Shown here in pieces: positions 7,217 through 13,981 of a stretch of DNA of 17,715 nucleotides (position 1 is the first letter of the stretch; every line of letters begins with the position of its first letter). Location of the stretch: NCBI GenBank assembly GCA_902497145.1, contig CABVDR010000053.1:1-17715 (forward strand), in the 5' to 3' direction. The translations under genes and the position numbers were made by a program. The notes under the pieces are model-generated. The model did not search any database and was not told the origin of the DNA. It saw only the letters and a list, made by a program, of their open reading frames with translations. Origin of the DNA: an uncultured Oscillospiraceae bacterium. GTDB lineage: Bacteria; Bacillota; Clostridia; Oscillospirales; Oscillospiraceae.

Positions 7217-8268
7217 CTGTACTCTATCCCTCCCTCTCCCACAAGGCGGAGCAGGCCCGGCTGGACCGGGTGCTGGACCAGGCCCTGGCGGGCCGGACGT
7301 GCCGGGTGGTGTCCCGGGCAGACGAGCTGGACGGCCTGGCGGGAGGAAAACTGCTGCTGGCCCTGCCTCTGGACGAGGCGGGACTGAATTTGGAGTATAT
7401 TGCCATGCTGTCCCGGCTGCGCCGGGAGCGGCAGCTGCTGGAGGGCTGCACCGGGGTACTGGTGGTGGACGGCCCCGGAGAGCTGTATACCAAGTCCACC
7501 GCCGCCCAGGCCGCCCTGGCCATGAACGGGGCGGGGTGCGCCCTGCTGGGCCGCCCTCTGGTGGAGGCCACTGGCTCCCTGGCCAATTTCCGCATCCAGG
7601 CCAAAAATCTGGGCACCGACCTGGCAGGAGCCTATCGCGCCGCCCTGTCTGAGGTCATCGACCGGCTGGAGCGGGAGACCTTCCCCCGCCACGCTCGGCC
7701 CAATCTGGTGGTGCTCCACGCCTCCAGCCACCACACCTCCAACACCATGGCTCTCTGGAGCGCCCTGCGCCCCCGGCTGGGGGAAAACTGGGACGTCACC
7801 GAAATCGGATTGCGCAACGGCACCCTGTCTGACTGCGCCGGATGCCCCTACACCATGTGTCTCCACTTTGGAGAGCGGGGCGGCTGCTTCTACGGCGGTG
7901 TGATGCAGGAGGAGGTCTACCCCGCGGTCCGCTCGGCTGACGCGCTGCTCCTGCTGTGCCCCAATTATAACGACGCGCTGTCGGCCAACCTCACCGCCTG
8001 CATCAACCGCCTCACCGCCCTCTTCCGCCAGACCCGCTTTTATGACAAGGCGGTCTTTGCCCTGGTGGTCTCTGGCTACTCAGGCTGTGACACGGTGGCC
8101 CGGCAGGTGATCTCCGCCCTGAATATGAACAAGTCCTTCTACCTGCCTCCCCGGTTTGCCCTCATGGCCACCGCCAACAACCCCGGCGAGGCCATGGCGG
8201 CGCCGGACATGGAGACGCGGCTGAACGCGTTTGCGGAAAATATGTGCCGCACCTTGGTGCAGTCATAA
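7207..8268 (+). CDS. NAD(P)H-dependent FMN reductase / iron-sulfur flavoprotein-like protein
   Basis: 353 aa, last gene of the operon. It starts inside the CatA-like gene (10-bp overlap), which implies translational coupling. The C-terminal half (about 165-350) has the flavodoxin-like fold of NADPH-dependent FMN reductases: a first strand LVVLHASSHHTSNT with a phosphate-binding-type loop, then the cluster C210-x2-C213-x4-C218-x8-C227, then ADALLLLCPNYNDALSANL, the usual CPNY/SPVY segment contacting the flavin ring. The cysteine cluster recalls the 4Fe-4S ligands of archaeal and clostridial iron-sulfur flavoproteins, although its spacing is looser. The N-terminal half (1-160) looks like a second alpha/beta domain without such motifs. 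A redox role using FMN and possibly a 4Fe-4S centre is likely; the substrate is unknown. Alternative: a plain NAD(P)H oxidoreductase with structural cysteines. Confidence 0.72.
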   Translation: MSLTVLYPSLSHKAEQARLDRVLDQALAGRTCRVVSRADELDGLAGGKLLLALPLDEAGLNLEYIAMLSRLRRERQLLEGCTGVLVVDGPGELYTKSTAAQAALAMNGAGCALLGRPLVEATGSLANFRIQAKNLGTDLAGAYRAALSEVIDRLERETFPRHARPNLVVLHASSHHTSNTMALWSALRPRLGENWDVTEIGLRNGTLSDCAGCPYTMCLHFGERGGCFYGGVMQEEVYPAVRSADALLLLCPNYNDALSANLTACINRLTALFRQTRFYDKAVFALVVSGYSGCDTVARQVISALNMNKSFYLPPRFALMATANNPGEAMAAPDMETRLNAFAENMCRTLVQS

Positions 8269-8274
8269 GTACAA

Positions 8275-8313
8275 CAAAAGGACCTCTATCCCACAGGGAT
8301 AGAGGTCCTTTTG
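8275..8313. terminator. Bidirectional intrinsic terminator between convergent genes
   Basis: A perfect inverted repeat with 18-bp arms (8275-8292 and 8296-8313) and a three-base ACA loop. The arms begin with AAAA and end with TTTT after their terminal bases, so each strand reads a GC-containing stem followed by T residues. It lies 6 bp after the flavoprotein stop and directly abuts the stop of the SpoIIQ-like gene on the other strand, serving both. Confidence 0.9.
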
Positions 8314-9045
8314 TCAGATCTGATCCGGCAGCAGGGTGACGGGGTCCACAGCGGCCCCCTCCTTGCTCATCTCCAGATGCAGATGGGGCTCCATGGCGCT
8401 CTCGGCGATGGCGGTCTCTCCCACTGCGCCGATCTCGGTGCCTGTCTCCACCGTGTCGCCCACCGCCACCAGGGGGTCGGCGGCCAGGTTGGAGTAGGTG
8501 CTGGTCACCCCGTCGGGGTGCTCGATCACCACGGTGACACCCATCATGGGGTCGTCATACACCTGGCTGACGGTGCCGTCTCCCGCGGCCCAGACTTTGC
8601 GCCCCACCTCTGCGGCGATGTCTACCCCCGCGTGGGTGCGCCAGTCTCCCATAGTCTGGTCATAGGACAGAGTCTCCACGGCAAAGTCCCGCAGCAGCTG
8701 CCCCTTTACCGGCCAGGTGTACACCACGTCCCGGGTCTGGTCCTGGGCCTGCTGCTGAGGCAGGGCCTCCGGGTCGTCCTCCTGCTCCTGGACGGCGGAT
8801 TGCTTGGTGGGAGTTTTTTGCTCCGTCGGCGTCTCCGCCTTGGGGGCGGTCTGAGCGCTGCTGTCCGGCAGCACCACGGTGGGGTTGCCGGTGACGGCCT
8901 GGTCTGTGGTCTCGCCGCTCCCGCTGACGGAGCGGATCAAATAATAGCCCGAAATTCCCAGTGCGGCTACGCACAGGAAAAGGACTATGTAAAAGCCCTT
9001 TCCCAGCACGAAGTCGCCCAGCTGTTTCCAACGGTTTCGTTTCAA
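8314..9045 (-). CDS. spoIIQ: SpoIIQ-like M23 (LytM) family metallopeptidase
   Basis: 243 aa from TTG 9045. This start was chosen because GGAGG (9058-9054) lies 8 nt upstream; the in-frame GTG at 9054 overlaps that ribosome binding site. Numbering below counts from that GTG (subtract 3 for the TTG protein). A short basic N-terminus precedes one membrane segment at about 20-40. A low-complexity Gln/Glu/Thr/Pro linker (45-108) leads to an M23 domain from about 112. The zinc-site residues are intact: H141 and D145 in THAGVD, and H224-x-H226 in PHLHLEM. Layout and length fit SpoIIQ, the forespore membrane protein that binds mother-cell SpoIIIAH during engulfment. Bacillus subtilis SpoIIQ lacks a functional site, whereas clostridial versions often keep it, as here. 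Alternative: another membrane-anchored M23 cell-wall endopeptidase. It is monocistronic and convergent with the flavoprotein operon. Confidence 0.72.
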   Translation of the reverse strand: MKRNRWKQLGDFVLGKGFYIVLFLCVAALGISGYYLIRSVSGSGETTDQAVTGNPTVVLPDSSAQTAPKAETPTEQKTPTKQSAVQEQEDDPEALPQQQAQDQTRDVVYTWPVKGQLLRDFAVETLSYDQTMGDWRTHAGVDIAAEVGRKVWAAGDGTVSQVYDDPMMGVTVVIEHPDGVTSTYSNLAADPLVAVGDTVETGTEIGAVGETAIAESAMEPHLHLEMSKEGAAVDPVTLLPDQI

Positions 9046-9121
9046 GGAAACCACCTCCGAAGCCTATTGTGGACAGCTTTTTCCCCGTTTATACTCCCCT
9101 TCAAAACATTTTCTGCGCCTC

Positions 9122-9176
9122 CCGCTTTCTTGAAAGAAAGCTTGGCAAAGAACGTTACGCGAAACTGCGTTTCGCC
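9122..9176. repeat. Dispersed two-hairpin repeat, copy B
   Basis: Second copy of the 55-bp element at 4895-4949, same orientation, 50 of 55 identical. The stems GCTTTCTT/AAGAAAGC and GCGAAAC/GTTTCGC are unchanged; the substitutions are in the first loop, in the linker (three bases) and in the second loop. It lies in the divergent region between the SpoIIQ-like and M16 peptidase genes, 77 bp upstream of the former's TTG start. This differs from the 3'-end position of copy A, so the element is not tied to one location relative to genes. Confidence 0.8.
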
Positions 9177-9214
9177 CCCTTCTCCCCTGATTTTCTGCCA
9201 GCTCATATCTTCCA

Positions 9215-9244
9215 TGGACGGCGGGGCAGAACCTATGGTATACT
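9215..9244 (+). promoter_or_regulatory. Probable promoter of the M16 peptidase gene
   Basis: TATACT (9239-9244) is a good -10 element, five of six to consensus. A weaker -35 candidate TGGACG (9215-9220) lies 18 bp upstream, four of six. The predicted start of transcription is about 30 bp before ATG 9283, a short leader with room for the ribosome binding site AAAGGGA at 9268-9274. Confidence 0.5.
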
Positions 9245-9282
9245 GAGAAAAAACATCCCATCAACAGAAAGGGACTTTTATT

Positions 9283-10542
9283 ATGTATCGAAGCATTACG
9301 CTGCCCAACGGCGCCCGCATCCTCACCCAGCGCATCCCCGGAGTGCGCTCCGCCGCCCTGGGCTTCTTTGTGGGGGCGGGCTCCCGCCATGAGAAGGCCT
9401 CGGAAAACGGCGCCGCCCACTTTATTGAGCACATGTCCTTCAAAGGCACTGCCAAGCGCTCCGCCGGGGACCTGGCCCGGGAGATGGACGCCATCGGCGG
9501 CCAGGTGAACGCCTACACCACCAAAGAGCACACCTGCTACTACGCCCGCTGCCTGGACAGCCATCTGGACCGGGCGGAGGATCTGCTGTGTGACATGCTC
9601 TTTGCCTCCCGGTTTGACCAGGGGGACGTGGATCTGGAGCGTGGGGTCATCCTGGAGGAGATCGGGATGTACGAGGACACCCCCGAGGATCTGTGCGCTG
9701 AGCGGCTGTCCATGGCAGTGTACAAAGGGGACTCCTTAGGGCGGCCCATCCTGGGCCGGGCCTCCACCCTGGAGAAGATGACCGGCGAGTGGCTGCGGCA
9801 GTGGCAGCAGGACCACTACCGCCCCCAGTCCATTGTGGTCTCTCTGGCGGGAAGCTTCTCCCAGCACCACGTGGACGCTCTGGCGGAGCGTCTGTCCGCC
9901 CTGCCGCAGGGCCCCACGCCCCCCAGCCGTCAGGCCTACTACCGCAGCGCCGTGACCGTGCGGAAAAAGGCCATTGAGCAAAACCACCTGATTTTGGCCT
10001 TTCCCGGCCTGTCCTACCTGGACGAGCGGCGCTACCAGCTGCTGCTGCTCAACTCCATTCTGGGCGGCGGATGCTCCTCCCGGCTGTTCCAGCAGCTGCG
10101 GGAGCAGCGGGGCCTGTGTTACTCGGTGTACTCCTACGTCTCCGACCACGCCGACACCGGCTTTCTGGGCATCTACACCGGCCTGAGCCGGGAGCAGGAG
10201 CAGCCCGCCCTGGAGACGGTGCGCTCCATCGTCTCCCAGCTGGCCGACCAGGGTCCCACCCAGGAGGAGCTGGATCGGGCCCGGGAGCAGGCCAAGGCCA
10301 ATATCCTCATGGGGCTGGAGTCGGTCCAGTCCCGGATGAGCCACCTGGGCAGCTCCACCCTGCTCTATGGCCGGGTGCGGGAGCCGGAGGAACTGCTCCA
10401 GGCCTACGACCAGGTCACCCGGGAGGATCTGCGGGTCCTGAGCCAGGAGATGTTCACCTTCCCCCGGGCCTCTCTGTCCGCCGTGGGCCGGGTCCGTCCC
10501 GGCGAGGAGTACGCCAACTGGCTGGAGCACGGCACCTTTTAA
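9283..10542 (+). CDS. M16 family zinc peptidase (YmxG/processing-protease-like)
   Basis: 419 aa, close to the usual 410-430 of single-chain bacterial M16B peptidases such as Bacillus YmxG. ATG 9283 has AAAGGGA 8 nt upstream. The inverted zinc motif HxxEH is intact (H46-F-I-E49-H50), and the third ligand is one of the glutamates in VILEEIGMYEDTPED (E125/E126), at the spacing expected for M16. A second M16 half (about 165-345) without a zinc site carries SILGGGCSSRLFQQLREQRG and LCYSVYSY, the conserved segment of the inactive half. These enzymes form clam-shell chambers that degrade or trim short peptides. No signal peptide is visible, so the enzyme is probably cytoplasmic. In many Firmicutes this gene sits near pnp and dut; neither is here. 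It is monocistronic and ends at a strong terminator. Confidence 0.92.
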   Translation: MYRSITLPNGARILTQRIPGVRSAALGFFVGAGSRHEKASENGAAHFIEHMSFKGTAKRSAGDLAREMDAIGGQVNAYTTKEHTCYYARCLDSHLDRAEDLLCDMLFASRFDQGDVDLERGVILEEIGMYEDTPEDLCAERLSMAVYKGDSLGRPILGRASTLEKMTGEWLRQWQQDHYRPQSIVVSLAGSFSQHHVDALAERLSALPQGPTPPSRQAYYRSAVTVRKKAIEQNHLILAFPGLSYLDERRYQLLLLNSILGGGCSSRLFQQLREQRGLCYSVYSYVSDHADTGFLGIYTGLSREQEQPALETVRSIVSQLADQGPTQEELDRAREQAKANILMGLESVQSRMSHLGSSTLLYGRVREPEELLQAYDQVTREDLRVLSQEMFTFPRASLSAVGRVRPGEEYANWLEHGTF

Positions 10543-10552
10543 CCCATCACAC

Positions 10553-10590
10553 AAAAAACAAGGCCGCCCAGATGGGCGGCCTTGTTTTTT
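10553..10590. terminator. Bidirectional intrinsic terminator
   Basis: A perfect inverted repeat with 17-bp arms (10553-10569 and 10574-10590) around AGAT. A run of six A residues opens it and six T residues close it, giving a GC-rich stem plus T-tract on both strands. It ends the M16 peptidase gene 10 bp past its stop. The stop codon of the VWA-protein gene on the other strand overlaps its last two bases. Confidence 0.93.
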
Positions 10591-12307
10591 ATAGGCGGTC
10601 TGCGGCGGTCAGGCGGCCCTGAATGAGGCGGCTGACCGTCTGGGCCAGAAAACTCACCCCAGGCAGGCGCACCACCTCCCGGCCGTAGATCTGCCGGGCG
10701 GCGGGCAGCTCCCGCTCCCCGCCGGTAAAGATGCACACCACCTCGATGCCCTTCTTTCGCAGCACTGCCGCCTCCCGGGCGGCGTCCTTCACCCCTAGCA
10801 CACTGCTGTAATCCCGGTTTCCATGAAACAGGCTGTTGCTGGGGATTTTCTGGTCGTCATTGGGGCTGGCATCGGAGAGGACGAGGAGCAGCCGCCGGCC
10901 CTCCTCTTTGTTTTGGTCCAGCAGCCAGCCCATGGTCCGCAGAGCCAGGCCGTCCCGGTTCCACCCGGCGGCCACATAGTCAAAAATCCGCTCATCCGTC
11001 CCCTTGTCCTGGTAGTCCCGATAGATCCGCAGCACTGTGCAGCCGCTGACACTGCAAAAGGAGCTCACCCGCACGGGGATCTGACAGCGGCCCAGGCTGG
11101 CGGCGATCAGATAGGCCTGGGCGGCCAGCTTCTCCTGCTGGCCGTTCTGGGAGGCCGAGCCGTCCAGCAGCAGGTCCACCCACAGCTCTCCCGGCTCCCG
11201 GGCCTGGCGGCGGGCAAAGATTTGCTCCTCCCCCAGCGTCCCGCCCCGCCAGGCCGCCTGGGGCCGCAGACGGCCCCACCGGCTGGGGGCGTCGTCCTCC
11301 TCCCTCTGGAGCAGGAGGGTATTCTCCAGCGCCCGGGACAGTCTGCCCATGGCCAGGCGGTACTGCCCCTGGTTCTGGGCAAAGTAGGTGCGGTTGCGCT
11401 CCCGCTGGAGCTGAAACAGGGCCCACTCCCTGGCGCAGGCCCCTTTCACCGGGCGGGTGGACGGTTCTCCCTTGGTCACGTGGAGGCGGCAGTTGCGGTG
11501 ATCCCCGGTACACAGGTCCTTCTCCGCCTGGGCCAGCTCCCCGGGCGGGAGCATACTGGCCCCAAAGCACCCCTCCACATAGTCCCGCAGCACCCGCTCC
11601 CGGGTCTTGGTCTGCCAGAAAGGGCTCAGCCGCTTTTGCAGCAGCCCGCCCCCCTGTCCCTTGCCCTCTCCCGGTCCGCTGAGCCGCCGCAGGGCGTCTC
11701 CCCGGTTCCGGCCGGGCCGCCAGGCGGCAAAAAAGCTGCGGTCCACCCGGCTGCTGCCCAACTGGTCCAGGGTGCTGCGCCGGGGGCGGCGGTACCACTG
11801 GTACAGCAGGTCCTCCACGCCCTGGCGCACCTGGTCTCCGCTCCAACTCTGGGGAAACTCCAGCTGGTCCAGCATGGCCTTCTCCCGGGCACTCTCCCGG
11901 TGAGGCTGATCCAGCGCCCTGGCCCACCAAGCCCCCCGCAGGCTCTCCCCCTCATCCCGATCCTGGGGGGCGGGGAGCTGGGCCAGGGCCTGGGCGGCGT
12001 AGTCCCGGCGCAGCTGCTTGAGGGCGGGGCGCTCCTCCTCCCAGCGCAGAGTGAGGCAGCGCTCCAATCCCATCCAGAACAGGTCGCTGTACAGCGCCCC
12101 CCGGGCGCTGCCTTCAAAGGAGCGCAGCAGGGGCTCCAGGGTCTCCCGCCACCCCTCCCGCTGGGCCAGGCCCACAATGGTGTTCAGGTATACCGGCGCC
12201 TGCCCGTCCGGCCCCATGGCCCGGTACCAGGGGCGGAGATGGTAGTCCCCCGCCCCGTTCCACACCTGGTTGTCCGCCCGGCGCGCCTCCATCTCCCGGC
12301 GGTCCAT
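10589..12307 (-). CDS. VWA-domain protein, CobT/NorD-like, partner of the MoxR ATPase
   Basis: 572 aa. ATG 12307 follows the TGA of the MoxR gene after one base, with GGAG 7 nt upstream, so translation is coupled. The C-terminal 200 residues form a von Willebrand A domain: MIDAS motif DGSAS at 382-386, then NRDG at 450-453 and SDASPND at 478-484, which are typical of the CobT/NorD class rather than of eukaryotic VWA. The N-terminal 370 residues are mostly helical and charged, with a Gly-rich stretch near 211-221 and a compact cluster C266-x3-H270-x2-C273-x2-H276 that could bind a metal. There is no signal peptide or membrane segment. MoxR-VWA pairs act as chaperone-like remodelling machines that insert cofactors or activate enzymes; the client here is unknown, because no candidate enzyme operon adjoins. 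It ends at the shared terminator. Confidence 0.83.
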   Translation of the reverse strand: MDRREMEARRADNQVWNGAGDYHLRPWYRAMGPDGQAPVYLNTIVGLAQREGWRETLEPLLRSFEGSARGALYSDLFWMGLERCLTLRWEEERPALKQLRRDYAAQALAQLPAPQDRDEGESLRGAWWARALDQPHRESAREKAMLDQLEFPQSWSGDQVRQGVEDLLYQWYRRPRRSTLDQLGSSRVDRSFFAAWRPGRNRGDALRRLSGPGEGKGQGGGLLQKRLSPFWQTKTRERVLRDYVEGCFGASMLPPGELAQAEKDLCTGDHRNCRLHVTKGEPSTRPVKGACAREWALFQLQRERNRTYFAQNQGQYRLAMGRLSRALENTLLLQREEDDAPSRWGRLRPQAAWRGGTLGEEQIFARRQAREPGELWVDLLLDGSASQNGQQEKLAAQAYLIAASLGRCQIPVRVSSFCSVSGCTVLRIYRDYQDKGTDERIFDYVAAGWNRDGLALRTMGWLLDQNKEEGRRLLLVLSDASPNDDQKIPSNSLFHGNRDYSSVLGVKDAAREAAVLRKKGIEVVCIFTGGERELPAARQIYGREVVRLPGVSFLAQTVSRLIQGRLTAADRL

Positions 12308-12308
12308 C

Positions 12309-13229
12309 TCAGGACTCCATCAGCTGGTCCCGGCCCGCTTCCCGGGGAATGCGGGCGGCGATCACGTCGGCGGCCAGCTGCCGCTCAAAGGGGTCAAAGG
12401 CCTTGTTCACCAGCCCCAGCTCCAGGGCCTGCCCGGCGGTGAGGCCGTGCCCGATGAGCCGCAGGGCGGCCAGCAGGCCCCGCAGGTCCAAGGTGCGGGT
12501 GGAGATCTCCCCGCTCTGGCACTTGTCCCGCAGGTCCTGGAACAGGGCAGCAAACTGCCCCACCCACTTGTTCTTCAGGTGAGGGAAGGCCCGGCGCAGC
12601 AGCTTTTCCAGGTCCTCCTGGGCGATTACCGGCATGTCCACCACCGCAAAGCGAGACACCAGAGCCTCATTGAGCTCCCGGGTGCCGGCATAGCCGTAGT
12701 TCATAGTGCCGATAAACCGGGCGGCCCCATCCAGGGGAACAGGCTGATAGCCGGGCACGTCAAGGACCCGGCGGAAATCCAGAGCGGCGTGGAGTACGGC
12801 CAGGGCCTCGTTTTTGGCCATGTTCACCTCGTCCAGCACACCAAAGCCCCCCAGGCGGGCACACTGGCACACCGGCCCCTCCCGGAACACCACTTCTCCC
12901 TCCTTCAGGGTGTCCGCCCCGATGAGGGAGGCGGCGTCAATGTTCACATACATGGATACATTCCACACCGGGCGGCCGAAGGCGGCGGCCAGATTTTCCG
13001 CCAGGACATTTTTCCCGGTGGCTTTGGGGCCGGAGAGCAGCAGATTTTCCCCGCACAGCAAAGCGGTGGCCGCCGCCTGCCACACCTCCCGGCCGTAGTA
13101 CAGCAGCTTAGGCTGGATCAGCCGGCCCTGGGCCTCCTGGGGCACCGGGCGCTCCGCCCGGAAGGCCCGGATGGCCTCCAGCAGTGCCCGGTCAATGCCC
13201 TCCTGTTCCAGTTCCTCAAAGAGCTCCAT
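12309..13229 (-). CDS. MoxR-type AAA+ ATPase
   Basis: 306 aa. ATG 13229 is preceded by AGGAGG at 8 nt. The frame is open further upstream, but that would place most of the added codons inside trmO. The Walker A motif is GPKATGKN (67-74), with Asn74 where most P-loops have Thr or Ser; K73 is present. Walker B is VLDEVNM with D133-E134. Sensor 1 is N177 in GTMNYGYAG, and an arginine-finger-type SRF follows at 192-194. The segments around 93-115 and 145-160 match the inserts of MoxR/NorQ/CbbQ ATPases. Such ATPases form hexameric rings that work with a VWA protein, here encoded one base downstream. The gene overlaps the end of trmO by 14 bp, placing it in the same transcript. Confidence 0.88.
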   Translation of the reverse strand: MELFEELEQEGIDRALLEAIRAFRAERPVPQEAQGRLIQPKLLYYGREVWQAAATALLCGENLLLSGPKATGKNVLAENLAAAFGRPVWNVSMYVNIDAASLIGADTLKEGEVVFREGPVCQCARLGGFGVLDEVNMAKNEALAVLHAALDFRRVLDVPGYQPVPLDGAARFIGTMNYGYAGTRELNEALVSRFAVVDMPVIAQEDLEKLLRRAFPHLKNKWVGQFAALFQDLRDKCQSGEISTRTLDLRGLLAALRLIGHGLTAGQALELGLVNKAFDPFERQLAADVIAARIPREAGRDQLMES

Positions 13230-13935
13230 GCTCCTCGCCTCCTGATTTGCTTGCCGCAATCTCCCGCACATGGAGCACCGGCTCCTCCACGGTAAAGCGC
13301 ACCTCCAGCCCTCCGAAGGCCATGCCGTACACCCGCTCCGGGTCATGCTGATAGGTGGGTCGGGGATCCTGGGCCAGCACGCCGATCAGGGCCTCCCGCA
13401 GTTCCCCAGGCACCTGGGAGAGCAGTTCCGGCGAGATATCTACCTCCAGGGTGGCCTCCTTGGGAGCGCTGGCAAAGCCCCCCACCGCCTGGGGGCGGCA
13501 GTCGGCGTAGGGGATGTAGGGCTTGATGTCGTAGATGGGACTGCCGTCCATGAGGTCGGCCCCGGTGATATGGAGGACCGGCCCCTGGGGGGTGTGGAGC
13601 TCCACCCCCGCCAGCCCCACGCAGCTCAGGCCGATGGGGTTGGGGCGAAAGGGGGAGCGGGTGGCAAAGACCCCCATGCGGGTGTTGCCCCCCAGCCGGG
13701 GCGGCCGCACCGTGGGCGACCAGGTCTTCCGCACCGCCTGGGAGAACTGCCAGATGAGCCACAGGTGGGAAAATCCCTCCAGCCCCCGCAGGGCGTCGGG
13801 ATTGCGGTACTCCGGCTCAAAGACCACGGTGGAGCGCAGCTCCTCCACCAGTCCACTCTGCCGGGGAATACCGAACTTGGTGGGAAAGTCGCTGTGGATG
13901 CGGGCGATGATGTTCAGGGTGCTCTGTTCTGCCAT
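13216..13935 (-). CDS. trmO: tRNA (N6-threonylcarbamoyladenosine(37)-N6)-methyltransferase TrmO
   Basis: 239 aa, the usual size for bacterial TrmO (TsaA/YaeB family). ATG 13935 has AAGGAG 5 nt upstream; an earlier in-frame ATG lies at the ribosome binding site itself. The N-terminal beta-barrel carries the family signatures RPPRLGGN (77-84), GVFATRSPFRPNPIGLS (88-104) and DLMDGSPIYDIKPYIPYAD (127-145), all close to consensus. The enzyme uses S-adenosylmethionine to methylate t6A37 in some ANN-decoding tRNAs, refining decoding. The C-terminal part (about 160-239) carries the usual small extra domain, including a YQHDPERVYG segment typical of the family. It follows the SLH gene by 46 bp with no terminator between, and overlaps the MoxR gene by 14 bp, so it probably belongs to a four-gene transcript of unrelated functions. 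Confidence 0.95.
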   Translation of the reverse strand: MAEQSTLNIIARIHSDFPTKFGIPRQSGLVEELRSTVVFEPEYRNPDALRGLEGFSHLWLIWQFSQAVRKTWSPTVRPPRLGGNTRMGVFATRSPFRPNPIGLSCVGLAGVELHTPQGPVLHITGADLMDGSPIYDIKPYIPYADCRPQAVGGFASAPKEATLEVDISPELLSQVPGELREALIGVLAQDPRPTYQHDPERVYGMAFGGLEVRFTVEEPVLHVREIAASKSGGEEHGAL

Positions 13936-13981
13936 AATGACTCCTTCCATGTTCCAGACGGGGTTTTGGCTCCCGCCGCGG

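Noticed and set aside
9052..9054. GTG start for the SpoIIQ-like gene
   Set aside because: It overlaps the GGAGG ribosome binding site; the TTG at 9045 has an 8-nt spacing.
9065..9094. Forespore sigma-like promoter (GTATA ... CACAATA) for the SpoIIQ-like gene
   Set aside because: The spacer is 18 bp, longer than the usual 15-16, and transcription would start on top of the ribosome binding site.
10823..12442. Plus-strand frame of 539 codons opposite the VWA gene
   Set aside because: Pro/Gly/Leu-rich antisense shadow with no domain; the minus frame has MIDAS and coupled start.
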